A stretch of DNA of 64,000 bases from JBEVJK01 sp040510195 (GCA_040510195.1 JBEVJK010000081.1:13091-77090), one strand, 5' to 3'. Shown: positions 16,822 to 26,461, numbered from the stretch's first letter. Program-made: numbers and translations. Notes: generated by a model from the letters alone, not told the origin.

Positions 16822-17634
16822 ATGACAGGCTTTCACGTCATTGCAGGCTCGAGCGATACGCTGGTCCATCCCAACGTGCGAAAGATCGGCGTTTCCGACC
16901 TGTTCGATGCCTTGCGCAAAGGGTTCGACGATTTCTGGGAAAAGCCGTCGCACTACGTGTTCCTGTGCCTGATCTATCCGCTGGTCGGGGTGGTGCTCGC
17001 CGCCTGGACGTCCGGCAACAATGCGCTGCCGCTGCTGTTCCCGCTGATGTCGGGGTTCGCGCTGCTCGGTCCGTTCGCCGCGCTGGGTCTCTACGAGATC
17101 AGCCGCCGGCGCGAGGCTGGGCTGGATACGTCGTGGTGGCACGCCTTGGAGGTGCGGCAGTCGCCGGCGCTGCCCTCGATCGCCGCCGTCGGGCTTTTCC
17201 TGCTCGCCGTCTTCGTGGCCTGGCTGCTTGCCGCCCAGGGCATCTACCAATGGTATTTCGGGGCACGGCCGCCGGAATCGCTGGGTACGTTCGTTCGCGA
17301 CGTGCTGACGACGGAGCGCGGCTTCATGCTGATCGTCGTCGGCAACCTGGTCGGTTTCATCTTCGCAGTGGTGGTGCTGGCAACCACGGTGATCGCCTTT
17401 CCGATCCTGCTCGATCGCGACATCGGCGCCTATGACGCCATGTACACCTCGGGGCGGGCCGTGCTGGCAAACCCGGTCACCATGGCGATTTGGGGGCTGA
17501 TCGTGGCCGCTCTGCTCGTGCTCGGCTCGATCCCGCTGTTTGCCGGGCTCGCGGTGGTGATTCCCATACTGGGACATGCCACGTGGCACCTCTACCGCAA
17601 GGTGGTGGAAGTCCCCGGACCGACGGGCAATTGA
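16822..17634 (+). CDS. DUF2189 family integral membrane protein
   Basis: A 270-residue protein with five to six hydrophobic segments, for example LLFPLMSGFALLGPFAALGLY, SIAAVGLFLLAVFVAWLLAA and GLIVAALLVLGSIPLFAGLA. The N-terminal SDLFDALRKGFDDFWEKPSHYVF segment and FPLMSGFALLGPF are typical of DUF2189, a bacterial inner-membrane family of unknown function, sometimes called cytochrome c oxidase subunit I-like. ATG at 16822 follows AGGAGG at a good distance. No operon partner is evident. Confidence 0.85.
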   Translation: MTGFHVIAGSSDTLVHPNVRKIGVSDLFDALRKGFDDFWEKPSHYVFLCLIYPLVGVVLAAWTSGNNALPLLFPLMSGFALLGPFAALGLYEISRRREAGLDTSWWHALEVRQSPALPSIAAVGLFLLAVFVAWLLAAQGIYQWYFGARPPESLGTFVRDVLTTERGFMLIVVGNLVGFIFAVVVLATTVIAFPILLDRDIGAYDAMYTSGRAVLANPVTMAIWGLIVAALLVLGSIPLFAGLAVVIPILGHATWHLYRKVVEVPGPTGN

Positions 17635-17822
17635 CGCTCGGCCTTTCCTCGTCCATGAACGCCGGCCGGCGCCAGAGCGTGATGACCTTTCTGCGAATCG
17701 CCATCACGCTCCGTTGACCTGATAGAGCAAATGGTCTCCAGCGACAGGATGGCCAGTTTTCGGGATCATGCTCCAGGACATCGCTCTGGGCGCCTGCCGG
17801 CGGCATTCGGAGGAGCTCGCGG

Positions 17823-18623
17823 TTGATAAGAAGCCTGGCCGAGATGATGGGTTGGGACAAGCCGTCGCGACCTGCGAAGCGGGTTCGCCTGTCTCTCGAT
17901 CTTTCGGATGCGGTTGTCTACGCGATCGGCGACGTGCACGGCTGCTACGACGCGCTGGTGGCGCTCGAGCGCAAGATCGTCGCCGATGCCGCCAAGCTGG
18001 CAGGGCGCAAGGTGATGATCCTGCTCGGCGACTATGTCGACCGAGGACCCAACTCCTCACGGGTGCTCGACCACCTGCTGGAGCCGCCGCCGGAGGGCTT
18101 CGAGCGGATCTGCCTGGCCGGCAACCATGAGATGCTGATGCTCGACGCCGTCGATGGCTCGCTTTCGCTCCAGGAATGGGCGCAGATGGGGGGCGCCCCG
18201 ACGCTCAGATCGTACGGCATCGACTACACGCACATGATCCAGATGCTGGCGCCGGGCGAGCGGCTGGCCCTGCTGCGCCGGCAGGTGCCGCAGGAGCATG
18301 TCGATTTCCTGCGCGGCCTGCCGATCCTGATCGACGCCAAGAGCCATCTGTTCGTGCATGCCGGCATCCGGCCGGGGTTGCCGATCGAGGCGCAGTCGGA
18401 TCGCGACCTGATGTTCATCCGCTCCGAGTTCTACGACCAGGCGCACCTCCTGAAGAGCTGGGTGGTGCACGGCCATACGCCGGTGGCGCGCGCCGGACTC
18501 GAAGGCCGTCGGCTCAACCTTGACACGGGCGCGTTCCAATCCGGCCGGCTGACGGCAGCGCGGATCTCCGGCAAGGGCGGGCGCATCCTGTCGGTGACGG
18601 TGCCCGCCGCGACGTCTAGCTAG
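17823..18623 (+). CDS. Calcineurin-like serine/threonine phosphatase
   Basis: A 266-residue metallophosphoesterase of the PPP/PrpA type. All metal-binding blocks are present in order: YAIGDVHGCYDAL, LLGDYVDRGPNS, LAGNHEMLML, LFVHAGIRPG and VVHGHTPV. Such enzymes remove phosphate from proteins or from dinucleoside polyphosphates; the target here is unknown. TTG at 17823 is chosen because GGAGGAG sits seven bases upstream; ATGs at 17844 and 17847 are alternatives. Its stop lies in a palindrome shared with the convergent exoP stop, so a link to exopolysaccharide control is only positional. Confidence 0.88.
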   Translation: MIRSLAEMMGWDKPSRPAKRVRLSLDLSDAVVYAIGDVHGCYDALVALERKIVADAAKLAGRKVMILLGDYVDRGPNSSRVLDHLLEPPPEGFERICLAGNHEMLMLDAVDGSLSLQEWAQMGGAPTLRSYGIDYTHMIQMLAPGERLALLRRQVPQEHVDFLRGLPILIDAKSHLFVHAGIRPGLPIEAQSDRDLMFIRSEFYDQAHLLKSWVVHGHTPVARAGLEGRRLNLDTGAFQSGRLTAARISGKGGRILSVTVPAATSS

Positions 18624-20973
18624 ACCGTGCCGGCGGTGCGGCGGCCTTGATGCTCGACTTGTTCACGTAGTAGTCGGAATAGGCCTCCAGGTAGGTCTCC
18701 GAGCTGCCGAAGCCGCCATAGCTGCCAAGCTGCTTCATGTCCGTCTTGTTCAGGATCACGCCCAGCATCTTGCCGGCGAGCTGCGGTTCGGCCTGCAGCA
18801 AGGAGCGCAACAAAGCGCGCGGCGTCGCGCCCCATTCCGCCACGAAGAGGAAGCCGTCGGCCAGGCGCGAGAAGGCCTTGGCGTCGACAACCGGAGCCAG
18901 CGGCGGCAAATCCACCACGACGACGTCGAATTTCTCGCGGGCGCCATCGAGAATGCGCTTCATGCCCTTCGATGAAATGCGCTCGCTGGTGTGCGCGACC
19001 TGGGCGCCGTCGCGCGCCGGCAGGATGGCCAGGCGGGTCCGACGGTCGACGCGGACGGTCGCCTGCCACGGGAGCTCGCCGGTGATCGCCTCGACGAGGC
19101 CATGGGCCGGCGGCTTCGACAGCATGCGGCTCAGGCCGGGGTTGCGCAGGTCGCCATCGATCAGCAGCGTGCGCGCTCCGTTGGCGGCCATCAGCCCGGC
19201 GAAGTTGGCGGCCACCGTCGACTTGCCCTCGTTGGGAAGGGCGGAGACGACGCCGATCACCTTGCAGCCGCCGGAGGGAAGCATGGTTTCTGCGGCGATG
19301 CGGGCGCTGCGCAGCGTCTCGGCAAACTGAGAGCCCGGCTGATCGATGGCGATGCGCATGACGCTTCGGAATGCCGGCTCTTCGGCCGGATCCGACGGGT
19401 GTTCGCGCTTCTCGCGCCGGGCGCGTTCGAGGGCGGAACCGCCGATGATCGGCAGGTAGCCGAGGAATTTCAGCCCCAGCTCGTGGCGCACCTCGTCCCC
19501 CAGGCGGAAGGCACGGTCGCGGAACTCCTGCCAGCCGGCGACCATGCCGCCGGCCATCAGGCCAAGCACCAGGGCGAGGCCAAGCACCACGCTGCGCTTG
19601 GGGCTTGACGGGGCGGTCGGCACGCCGGCTTCGGAGATGACCCGGGCCTTGGCGATGGGGAACGAGCGCTGCTGCGAGGCCTCCTCGTAGCGGGCGAGAT
19701 AGTTTTCGTAGAGCGTCTTCAGCGCCGAAGCCTTCTGCTCCAGGTCGCGCAGCTCGACCAGCGCGCCGCTCGACTCCGACGTCTCGCCGGCCACCTTGCC
19801 GATGCTTTCGCGCAGCGAGGCCTCGCGGGAACGGGCCACTTCCCACTCCGTGCGGTAGCTCTCGGTGAGCTGCTTCAGCTCCTGGAAGATCTGGCGGGCG
19901 ACGTCGGCCTGCTCGCGGCGCAGGTCCACGGCCTGCGGGTGGTCGGCACCGAAGCGCGCGGCGATCTCCTGCTCGCGCTTGGTGATCGACAGATAGCGGG
20001 TCCGCAAGGGGTCGATGACCGCATTGCCGCCGACCGATTTCGAGGAGACGGTTGCATTCTTCACGGCGTTGGCTTCGCCGCCGGCGACGATCGAGCGATA
20101 TTGCTCGTAGCGCGCCGAGGCGCTCGCCGTGTCGGCCTGGGCGAGGATCAACTGGCTGTTGAGATCGGCCAGCTGGCGCTCCGACATCAGTTCGCCGCGG
20201 GCGGCCGTAAGGCCGTTATCGGCACGGAAGCGCTCGACGTCCAGTGCGGCGGCCTGCGAGGACTCCCGGAGATCGCCCAGGCGCTCCTGCAGCCACAGCG
20301 TGGCGCGCTGGGTGGCATCGAAGTTGGCGTCCAGCTGGTCGGCCAGATAGGCCTCGGCATAGGCGCGGGCGACGCGCTCCGCGAGCTCCGGCACATGCGA
20401 GGAATAGGAAAGGTCGATGACGAAGCTGCGGCCGACGCGCTCGACCTTGAGGGCCTTCTGCAGGAGTCCTGCCGCCTGCTGACGCCGGGAATTGCGCAAA
20501 GCAGCCTCGGACGGAGCCTCGGACCAGAAATCGACGAGCGCGGCGACCGCCTTGAGGCGCGACTTGACCCAGGCGAGCGGCGACCGAGGCGGGTTGATGA
20601 AGGTCGCGTCGTCGGCGAGCTTCTCGCGGTCGGCGACGACCAGCGCCAGCCGGTTCGATTTCAGTATCTCGACCTCGGTCAAGAGGTTGGAGTCGGTCTT
20701 TATCGTGTTCGCGGGGCTGGGACCCTGGTCTTCGGCGAACTTGGTGAGGCTTTCGTCGAGGAGGATCCGCGTGCCGGCGGTGTAGATCGGCGTGGCGAGC
20801 AGCAGGTAGGCGATGCCTGCCGCAAGGCCCAGCGCGGCGCACAGCGCCATGACGCGGGCGCGCCTGACCGCGATGCGATAGAGCCGGTCGAGATCGATGA
20901 ACCCATCGGCCGCCTCGCTGCTTTGGACCGCGGCGGGCGGCCTGACGTCGGAAAGAAAAGGAACCTGGTTCAT
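18616..20973 (-). CDS. exoP: Exopolysaccharide polymerisation/export protein with tyrosine autokinase domain
   Basis: A 785-residue Wzz/BY-kinase protein like Sinorhizobium ExoP. Layout: N-terminal membrane span near residues 40-62, a periplasmic Wzz region rich in coiled coil, a GNVR-like region before the second span near 455-475, then a cytoplasmic kinase with Walker A SALPNEGKSTVAANF near 575, LLIDGDLRNPG (Walker A') and VVVVDLPPLAPVVDAKA (Walker B). A short tyrosine cluster (SSETYLEAYSDYYV) near the C-terminus is the expected autophosphorylation site. It controls polymer length and export. ATG overlaps the exoO stop (ATGA). Confidence 0.93.
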   Translation of the reverse strand: MNQVPFLSDVRPPAAVQSSEAADGFIDLDRLYRIAVRRARVMALCAALGLAAGIAYLLLATPIYTAGTRILLDESLTKFAEDQGPSPANTIKTDSNLLTEVEILKSNRLALVVADREKLADDATFINPPRSPLAWVKSRLKAVAALVDFWSEAPSEAALRNSRRQQAAGLLQKALKVERVGRSFVIDLSYSSHVPELAERVARAYAEAYLADQLDANFDATQRATLWLQERLGDLRESSQAAALDVERFRADNGLTAARGELMSERQLADLNSQLILAQADTASASARYEQYRSIVAGGEANAVKNATVSSKSVGGNAVIDPLRTRYLSITKREQEIAARFGADHPQAVDLRREQADVARQIFQELKQLTESYRTEWEVARSREASLRESIGKVAGETSESSGALVELRDLEQKASALKTLYENYLARYEEASQQRSFPIAKARVISEAGVPTAPSSPKRSVVLGLALVLGLMAGGMVAGWQEFRDRAFRLGDEVRHELGLKFLGYLPIIGGSALERARREKREHPSDPAEEPAFRSVMRIAIDQPGSQFAETLRSARIAAETMLPSGGCKVIGVVSALPNEGKSTVAANFAGLMAANGARTLLIDGDLRNPGLSRMLSKPPAHGLVEAITGELPWQATVRVDRRTRLAILPARDGAQVAHTSERISSKGMKRILDGAREKFDVVVVDLPPLAPVVDAKAFSRLADGFLFVAEWGATPRALLRSLLQAEPQLAGKMLGVILNKTDMKQLGSYGGFGSSETYLEAYSDYYVNKSSIKAAAPPARSS

Positions 20974-22004
20974 CGGCTCTGCCTGTCTGCTGGCGGCGCT
21001 GCCCGCCTCCCGTCGCGAGCGCCCGTTGGTGTGAGGATAGGCGCCGTGCGGCGCCAGGCGGCGTCGCACAGCAGCGACAAGCGCTTCAGCCGCACGCCGA
21101 TCGGCATGCGCAGGTGCCAAAGCGCAAAGGGATCGCGCAGGGCGACTGCGAGGGCGCGCAGCGGCGCGCGCGACTTCAAATGCTCGACCAGCGTCAGGAA
21201 GGACACCGCTCGCAAGAGGCTTCGCGTGCGCCTGGCCTGCGCCTGCCTGGCCGACGCGTCGAGCTCGTGATCGCAAAGGAAGGTGCGATCGGCGGCGAGC
21301 ATCGCCTCGACGTGGCGGACCGCCAGCACGTGCGAGATCGAGCCGTCGCGGACCCGGTACAGATAGCCGGCTTTCGGCTCGACCACGCAATGCGCGCCGC
21401 GCGCAAGCGCCGACGCGAGGAAGACGTAGTCCTCGCCGATCCTCAGCGTCTCGTCGTAGCGAAGGCGGTGGGCGTCGAGGAAGCTCGCGCGGAAGATCGG
21501 TTTCAGATAGCCGAACGAAAAGGTCGACTCGAAGAGCCGATTGGCAGCGATGAACGCCGCCAGGTCGATCGCGCCGATGCGCTCCATCAAGCTTTGGTCG
21601 AACATCGCCTCGCCGGCGAGACTGCCGGCACGGTCGACTTGTAAATTGTCGACAATGATCTCGGCGTGCTCGGCGTCGCCGCGCGCGATCATGGCGGCGA
21701 GGCGGCCCGGAAAGAGCGCGTCGTCGGCGTCGAGCACGGCAATCCAGCGGCCTCGCGCCACCGCGAAGCCGGCGTTGCGCGCGCCGCCGGGCCCCCGATT
21801 TTCGGGCAGAACGAGCACCTTCACCCGGTCGTCGGAGAAACCGGCAGCGATCGCGGCGGTGCGGTCGCGCGAGCTGTCATCGACCACGACGACCTCGAGG
21901 CTGACGCCGCGCTGCGCCAGAGCGCTGTCGACAGCCTCGGCGATCGTCGACTCAGCGTCGAAGGCGGCAATGACGACGCTGACGTCGGGATGCGAGGCCG
22001 TCAT
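20970..22004 (-). CDS. exoO: Glycosyltransferase family 2, ExoO-like
   Basis: A 344-residue GT-A glycosyltransferase: VSVVIAAFDAESTIAEAVDS at the N-terminus, VVVDDSSRDRT, then the metal-binding DADDALFPGRL and IGEDYVFLASAL. Position in an exoL-A-M-O-P order makes ExoO, which adds the sixth sugar (beta-1,6-glucose) of the succinoglycan octasaccharide in S. meliloti, the best match; the symbol depends on this synteny. ATG overlaps the exoM stop and the stop overlaps the exoP start. No exoN lies between exoO and exoP as it does in S. meliloti. Confidence 0.82.
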   Translation of the reverse strand: MTASHPDVSVVIAAFDAESTIAEAVDSALAQRGVSLEVVVVDDSSRDRTAAIAAGFSDDRVKVLVLPENRGPGGARNAGFAVARGRWIAVLDADDALFPGRLAAMIARGDAEHAEIIVDNLQVDRAGSLAGEAMFDQSLMERIGAIDLAAFIAANRLFESTFSFGYLKPIFRASFLDAHRLRYDETLRIGEDYVFLASALARGAHCVVEPKAGYLYRVRDGSISHVLAVRHVEAMLAADRTFLCDHELDASARQAQARRTRSLLRAVSFLTLVEHLKSRAPLRALAVALRDPFALWHLRMPIGVRLKRLSLLCDAAWRRTAPILTPTGARDGRRAAPPADRQSR

Positions 22005-22948
22005 CGCGCCGTCTCCTGCGGCCGTCCGTAGAGCCTGATCTCGCGCAGGCCGAGCAGGCCGCCCAAGGCGCCGACATGCAGCACGCCGCGCAGGAGGCTG
22101 GCGTTGCGGCGGCGTATCGATGCGACGCTGAGCAGGGCGACCCCGAGGCAGAAGGCCACCTTGGCACCGCAAATGCCGACCGAGACGGCCCGGGCGAAGG
22201 GCCCGCCAGCCCGTTCGCCGACGCGCCGGCCATGGGTCTGGCCCGAGCGGAACTGCCGCTTGGCGAGCCACCAAAGCGTGGTCCGCTCGAGCGGAACCGT
22301 CTCGTGGACCAGCGCGTCCGGCGCGAAAGCGATGCGGCCGCCGGCCTCGTGCAGCCGGCCGAAGAAATCGGTGTCCTCGCCGCCGGTCTGCCCGAGCGCC
22401 AGGTCGAAGCGGCGTCCGACCGCGGCGCCGGCGCGGCGGCGCAGCAGCGCATTGCCGGTGTAACCGGTGCGGATCTCGCCGCCGACCCAGACCGGCCAGG
22501 TGGAATGGAAATCCGCCTGCCTGACCCAGTCGGGCGCCGCGCCGGGATAGACCGCAACCACCTTGCCGAGCACGACGTCGGCGTTGGCCTGGCGCGCCGT
22601 GGCGAGCAGCCCGGCCAGCCAGCCCGGCGCGCAGGTCGCATCGTCGTCGATGAAGGCAATGAAGTCGCCGGTCGCATTGTCGAGGCATGCATTGCGGGCC
22701 AGCGAGATGTTGGCGGCCGGGCAATGGACGTAAGAGACGGGGAACGGCACTGCTTCGCGCACCGCATCGACGCAATGGCGAGCCGAAGGGGTGACGTCGT
22801 TGTCGGCGACGATGACGCGGACCGAGACGCCCGGCGGCAGCGCGAGTGCGGCGATCGAGCGGAGCGTTTCGTGAAGCTGCGGCCGCCTGAACGTGCAGAC
22901 GGCCACGTCGACAGCTGTGTCGGACTTCCTGTCGGAAGAGGCGATCAT
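22001..22948 (-). CDS. exoM: Glycosyltransferase family 2, ExoM-like
   Basis: A 315-residue GT2 enzyme. VDVAVCTFRRPQLHETLRSI opens the fold, ISLARNACLDNATGDFIAFI leads to the DDD metal site, and GGEDTDFFGRLHEAGGRI is the acceptor-side acidic motif. In S. meliloti ExoM adds the fifth sugar (beta-1,4-glucose) of succinoglycan. Hydrophobic stretches near the C-terminus (GAKVAFCLGVALLSVASI) may attach it to the membrane. ATG overlaps the exoA stop and its stop overlaps the exoO ATG. Confidence 0.88.
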   Translation of the reverse strand: MIASSDRKSDTAVDVAVCTFRRPQLHETLRSIAALALPPGVSVRVIVADNDVTPSARHCVDAVREAVPFPVSYVHCPAANISLARNACLDNATGDFIAFIDDDATCAPGWLAGLLATARQANADVVLGKVVAVYPGAAPDWVRQADFHSTWPVWVGGEIRTGYTGNALLRRRAGAAVGRRFDLALGQTGGEDTDFFGRLHEAGGRIAFAPDALVHETVPLERTTLWWLAKRQFRSGQTHGRRVGERAGGPFARAVSVGICGAKVAFCLGVALLSVASIRRRNASLLRGVLHVGALGGLLGLREIRLYGRPQETAR

Positions 22949-23949
22949 GGTGAAAGCGGCCTGCGGCGGCGGAAGGCGAGCAGCTGGAACCAGAATCCCG
23001 CCGACCAGGCAAGGTGCATGATCATCGCCGACACGGCGGCCAAGGGACCGTACGGGTTGCGCTTGCCGACCGCCATCCAGACGCCATAGCCGACGCAGGC
23101 CAGCATCCAGGTGCCGGCCGGCACGAAGGCCGCCCAGCTGAGGAAGGCCAGCGAGGTGCCGACCACCACCGGCGCGACCGCCACCGGCAGGAGCTGGCGC
23201 AGCCTCGGCCACGCCCGGTGCTTGAGGATGTTGCGGGCGCGGCCCCGCCCGTAGTTCAGATATTGGCGGAACAGCGCCGCAACCGACGACCGCGGAAAGT
23301 AGGTCATCGCCGTCCGGTCGGTGAGCCAGATGCGAAACCCCGCCTGCCGCAGCCGGTAGTCGAGCTCCGCGTCCTCGTTGTGGCTGAACGTCTCGTCGTA
23401 GCCGCCGACGGCGCGGAAGGCGTCGAGGCGCATCAGCGCGTGATGGCCGTGATCGGTCCAGCGGCCGGCGCCGCCCTCGCGGTGCTGCGACCCGCCATTG
23501 CCGAGGCGGGAGTTCTGCGCCAGGGCGGTGGCCTTCTGGAACAGGCCCGTTCCCTTGGTCCGCATGGCCACGACGACCGAATCGGCGCCGGTCCGCTCGG
23601 CTTCGGCGACAAGCTGCAGGCAATAGTCCGCGGGGTAGTCGCCATGCGCGTCGATGCGGATGAGGTATTCCTCGGCCGCCGCGCAGGCCGACACCGCCAG
23701 GTTGACGGCGGCGCCCTGCAGGCGCTGCGGGTTGTGCATTAGCCGAACCCGGCTGTTGGCGTCGGCGATCTCCTGGACGATCGCGGCGGTGCCGTCGGAG
23801 CTGCCGCCATCGACCACGACGATGCGCATGCCGAGCGTCTCGGCGGCGTGCGAAAGCCGATCGATCGTCGCGGCGATGTGCGCCGCCTCGTCGAGGCAGG
23901 GAAGGACCGCCATGCAACGGCCCGGACTGAACTTGGGCTGGTCGCTCAT
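22945..23949 (-). CDS. exoA: Glycosyltransferase family 2, ExoA-like
   Basis: A 334-residue GT2 enzyme with AVLPCLDEAAHIAATIDRLS, VVVDGGSSDGTAAIV, YLIRIDAHGDYPADY (metal site DAHGDY) and HNEDAELDYRLRQAGFRIW. Two or three hydrophobic segments at the C-terminus anchor it to the inner membrane. The DAHGDY site and C-terminal spans are as in ExoA, which adds the third sugar (beta-1,3-glucose). ATG is chosen 17 bases after the exoL stop; the longer upstream frame is exoL read in another phase. Confidence 0.9.
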   Translation of the reverse strand: MSDQPKFSPGRCMAVLPCLDEAAHIAATIDRLSHAAETLGMRIVVVDGGSSDGTAAIVQEIADANSRVRLMHNPQRLQGAAVNLAVSACAAAEEYLIRIDAHGDYPADYCLQLVAEAERTGADSVVVAMRTKGTGLFQKATALAQNSRLGNGGSQHREGGAGRWTDHGHHALMRLDAFRAVGGYDETFSHNEDAELDYRLRQAGFRIWLTDRTAMTYFPRSSVAALFRQYLNYGRGRARNILKHRAWPRLRQLLPVAVAPVVVGTSLAFLSWAAFVPAGTWMLACVGYGVWMAVGKRNPYGPLAAVSAMIMHLAWSAGFWFQLLAFRRRRPLSP

Positions 23950-23966
23950 CGTCGTCGTCTTGGTGG

Positions 23967-25124
23967 CTAGGAAGCGGTCGTCTGCGTCACCAGTCTGCGG
24001 AGCCGGTCGACCAGCGTCTGGCAGTCGGCCGAACCATGCGCCCAGTTGGCCGGATCGAACCCGGCGATGGCGTCCGTCAGGCGAGCGTGGGCTGGGCCGT
24101 CGATCGGGCCGAGCAGGCGCTCGAGCGCGTCGCTCGTCGGCTCCTCGAGCATCAGGCCGACGCCGCGATCGGCGAGGTAGCGGCCCACTTCGACGTCGCG
24201 GAGCGCGATCGGCACCGCTCCCCATCGACAGCCCTCGTAGAGCCGGTTGGGGAGCAACCAGCGCGAGTTGCCCTCGGCTTCGAACAGGTCGACCGTCCAG
24301 ACGAAATGGACTTCCCGATACATCGCGGCGAGATCGTCCGGGTAGCGGTACGGTCCGAGGTATTCCACATAGGGCTCGCGGGCCACCAGCTTGGCGAAAT
24401 CGTCGAATTCGGTGAGGGCCGGCCGGCCCCTCAAGCGGATGACGAAGCGCCCTTCCATGCGACGCGAGAACTCGGAAAGGATGGAGAGAGAGCGCCGGCA
24501 GCGCAGCGCCCCGAACCAGCCGATGATCCAGGGTGGACCCGGCTGCCGGGACAGGTCCGCCGCCCCGCTCCCCTCTGTCGAGGGGGCGAGCACCTTGTTC
24601 TCGACCAGCATGATCGGCGCATCGATCTGCCGAAGCGGCCGGAAATACTCGCGCTCGAAGGCCGGCGAACTGGTGATGAGAAGCTTCGCGTGCCGCCCCA
24701 GTCGCCGCTCGGCGGCGCGGAAGGCAGCGCCGAGCGGGTCGCGGCGCAACAGCAGGCGATGGATGTCCAGCGTTTCGTAGACGATCGGCAATCGTGAGCC
24801 GGCAAACTGCCTAGCCGCGCGCACCGCAAGAGCGAGCATTTCGAGATTGCGCGCGAGAATGAGGTCCGGCCGGCTGCCTCCGGCGAAGGCTCCGCGCAAG
24901 TGCCGGACGGCGGCCCATGCGACCGCCATCAAACGTTGACCGAAGCGTCGATCGTGGGTCCGCCCCAGCACGACCGGGACGATTCCTTCGAAGTCGGGTA
25001 GAGGGCTGTCGCCGCGCAAAAACCCGGCGAGAGCTACGTTGGCGCCACCTTGGCGAAGCATGAAAACACGACGGCGGACTGCAGGATCCGCTAAATCCTG
25101 TACGAGATACAAAATGCTTAGCAT
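23967..25124 (-). CDS. exoL: Glycosyltransferase, ExoL-like
   Basis: A 385-residue GT-B type transferase. It opens MLSILYLVQDLADPAVRRRV, contains DLILARNLEMLALA, RLPIVYETLDIHRLLL and, in the nucleotide-sugar half, GWFGALRCRRSL and LPNRLYEGCRWGAVPIA. ExoL adds the fourth sugar (beta-1,4-glucose) of succinoglycan. It is the first gene of the five-gene minus-strand exo operon. ATG at 25124 is chosen; the frame upstream lacks family character and enters a 130-base gap that should hold the promoter. Confidence 0.88.
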   Translation of the reverse strand: MLSILYLVQDLADPAVRRRVFMLRQGGANVALAGFLRGDSPLPDFEGIVPVVLGRTHDRRFGQRLMAVAWAAVRHLRGAFAGGSRPDLILARNLEMLALAVRAARQFAGSRLPIVYETLDIHRLLLRRDPLGAAFRAAERRLGRHAKLLITSSPAFEREYFRPLRQIDAPIMLVENKVLAPSTEGSGAADLSRQPGPPWIIGWFGALRCRRSLSILSEFSRRMEGRFVIRLRGRPALTEFDDFAKLVAREPYVEYLGPYRYPDDLAAMYREVHFVWTVDLFEAEGNSRWLLPNRLYEGCRWGAVPIALRDVEVGRYLADRGVGLMLEEPTSDALERLLGPIDGPAHARLTDAIAGFDPANWAHGSADCQTLVDRLRRLVTQTTAS

Positions 25125-25254
25125 TCCGTTTCCGTAGCCGCCGCTCCTCAAAAAAACGTTAAGGATTGCGTCGCAATGCAAAGAATGGTTGCAACAGGGC
25201 AGGCGTGACACGGTCTTTCGGCAGGCGCAGTCGGGCTTGAGAATGTCCGTGCCG

Positions 25255-25611
25255 TCAGGGCGTCGCTTCCCGCGCATCGGCCTCGGCAATGGCGAATTCC
25301 GCGACCTCGACCCCGAGCTGGGCCATGAAGGCAAGCTGGCGATCGAGCGCTGCGATGCGGTTCGAATAGGTGATCAACGAGACGGTCAGCTCGTCGATGC
25401 GGACGCTGATGGATTCGTCCGAGCGGCCATCCTCCAGCGCCTGCTGCGAGAACGCCGCGTCCGTCGAGGCGCGCTCGTAACGGGCCTGGAAACCAGCCTT
25501 CTCCTTCTCGAGCTCGTCGGCGATCTCCGTCAGCGTGCGCCGCAGCCGCTCGAGGCGGGTCTCGTCCGTCTGGCGGTCCCGCAGCGGATTCCTGGTGCGA
25601 AAACCCAGCAT
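25255..25611 (-). CDS. Coiled-coil hypothetical protein in the exo region
   Basis: A 118-residue acidic protein that is almost wholly helical, with heptad-like runs (ETRLERLRRTLTEIADELEK, ISVRIDELTVSLITYSNRIA). It has no membrane segment or signal peptide and I do not recognise a family. It lies between exoL and exoX on the same strand, but with gaps of 130 bases on each side, so co-transcription is uncertain. GAGGGCAAGCC precedes the ATG. Confidence 0.6.
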   Translation of the reverse strand: MLGFRTRNPLRDRQTDETRLERLRRTLTEIADELEKEKAGFQARYERASTDAAFSQQALEDGRSDESISVRIDELTVSLITYSNRIAALDRQLAFMAQLGVEVAEFAIAEADAREATP

Positions 25612-25743
25612 GGCTTGCCCTCTTGCCTCCGTCGCCGTTGCGACGACGGTTTCACCGTCAGCGGCACCGGCGATTCCACGCCTTTCGGACCTGCAAGGTC
25701 AAGACATTCCTTCAGGCGAGCCGCAGCCTGCAGAAGCGACTCG

Positions 25744-26034
25744 TCACAGCTTGCGCGGATGGCCGATGCGCGGAACGACCTGCGGCTTTCCGGGCACGCG
25801 CTCGCCTGGCTGGTCCCGCTCGACGGCGCGCGCCGCGAGGTCGGCCTTCGGCTGCCGGCGGCGCGCCTGATGCACCATCCAGAAGATGGCGCCAAAATAG
25901 CCCAGCTGTATCAACACTGCGCAAATCAAGGTCTGAACAAATGTCGTCCAGATGGAATGCGTGCCCAGATAGGTTACGATGGCGAACACCACCAGCACGC
26001 CGGCCATTCCGACGAAGAAACGCGGAAAGGACAT
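25744..26034 (-). CDS. exoX: Exopolysaccharide production repressor ExoX/SyrA-like
   Basis: A 96-residue small membrane protein beginning MSFPRFFVGMAGVLVVFAIV and continuing with a second hydrophobic segment (FVQTLICAVLIQLGYFGAIF) and a basic, soluble tail. This matches ExoX/SyrA family proteins, which lower succinoglycan production post-translationally in rhizobia; the ratio of ExoX to ExoY is the known control point. It diverges from exoY across a 427-base AT-rich region, as in other rhizobia. A GGAAAGGAC-like purine stretch precedes the start region. Confidence 0.85.
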   Translation of the reverse strand: MSFPRFFVGMAGVLVVFAIVTYLGTHSIWTTFVQTLICAVLIQLGYFGAIFWMVHQARRRQPKADLAARAVERDQPGERVPGKPQVVPRIGHPRKL

Positions 26035-26461
26035 CTACGGGCTAGCCGAGCACGGCGAGCGTTTTAGACCCAACCACAAATGGCGTCTCCCATTCATCCG
26101 GTTTTCGACCGGCTCCCGAACGCTTCAATGACTATATTCAACACGTCCCATCGACGCAACAACTGCCCTATTGCTAAGTAGAATTTTCCTAAAATTTTCA
26201 ACTTCTTGAACACTCTCTTGAAAAGAATGGAATGTATGAGGCAGGAGAGAGTCCGCGATCGGGTTAGCACGGTCGGAGCTCAACAATGCGTTTTTAGATC
26301 GTCAGACAGGCACTTTTCGGGGCCTCGTTCGTTTAGAATTCTTATTTCAGCATGCTCGAATCGCAAGTTCTCGCTCAAAGTTTTCGTAGACCAAATTAGC
26401 GCGCAGCCCCGGCTGCGTCATTTGCCGTGCACTATCAATTTGATTCAGGTCATTCGTTGTC
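26035..26461. promoter_or_regulatory. AT-rich divergent regulatory region between exoX and exoY
   Basis: A 427-base non-coding stretch with much lower GC than its surroundings, especially 26140-26230 and 26320-26460. It includes a short inverted repeat CCGGT-TTTCG-ACCGG at 26098-26112. It must hold the exoX and exoY promoters. AT-rich DNA of this kind is what the rhizobial regulator MucR/Ros binds, but no site can be assigned by eye. Confidence 0.6.
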
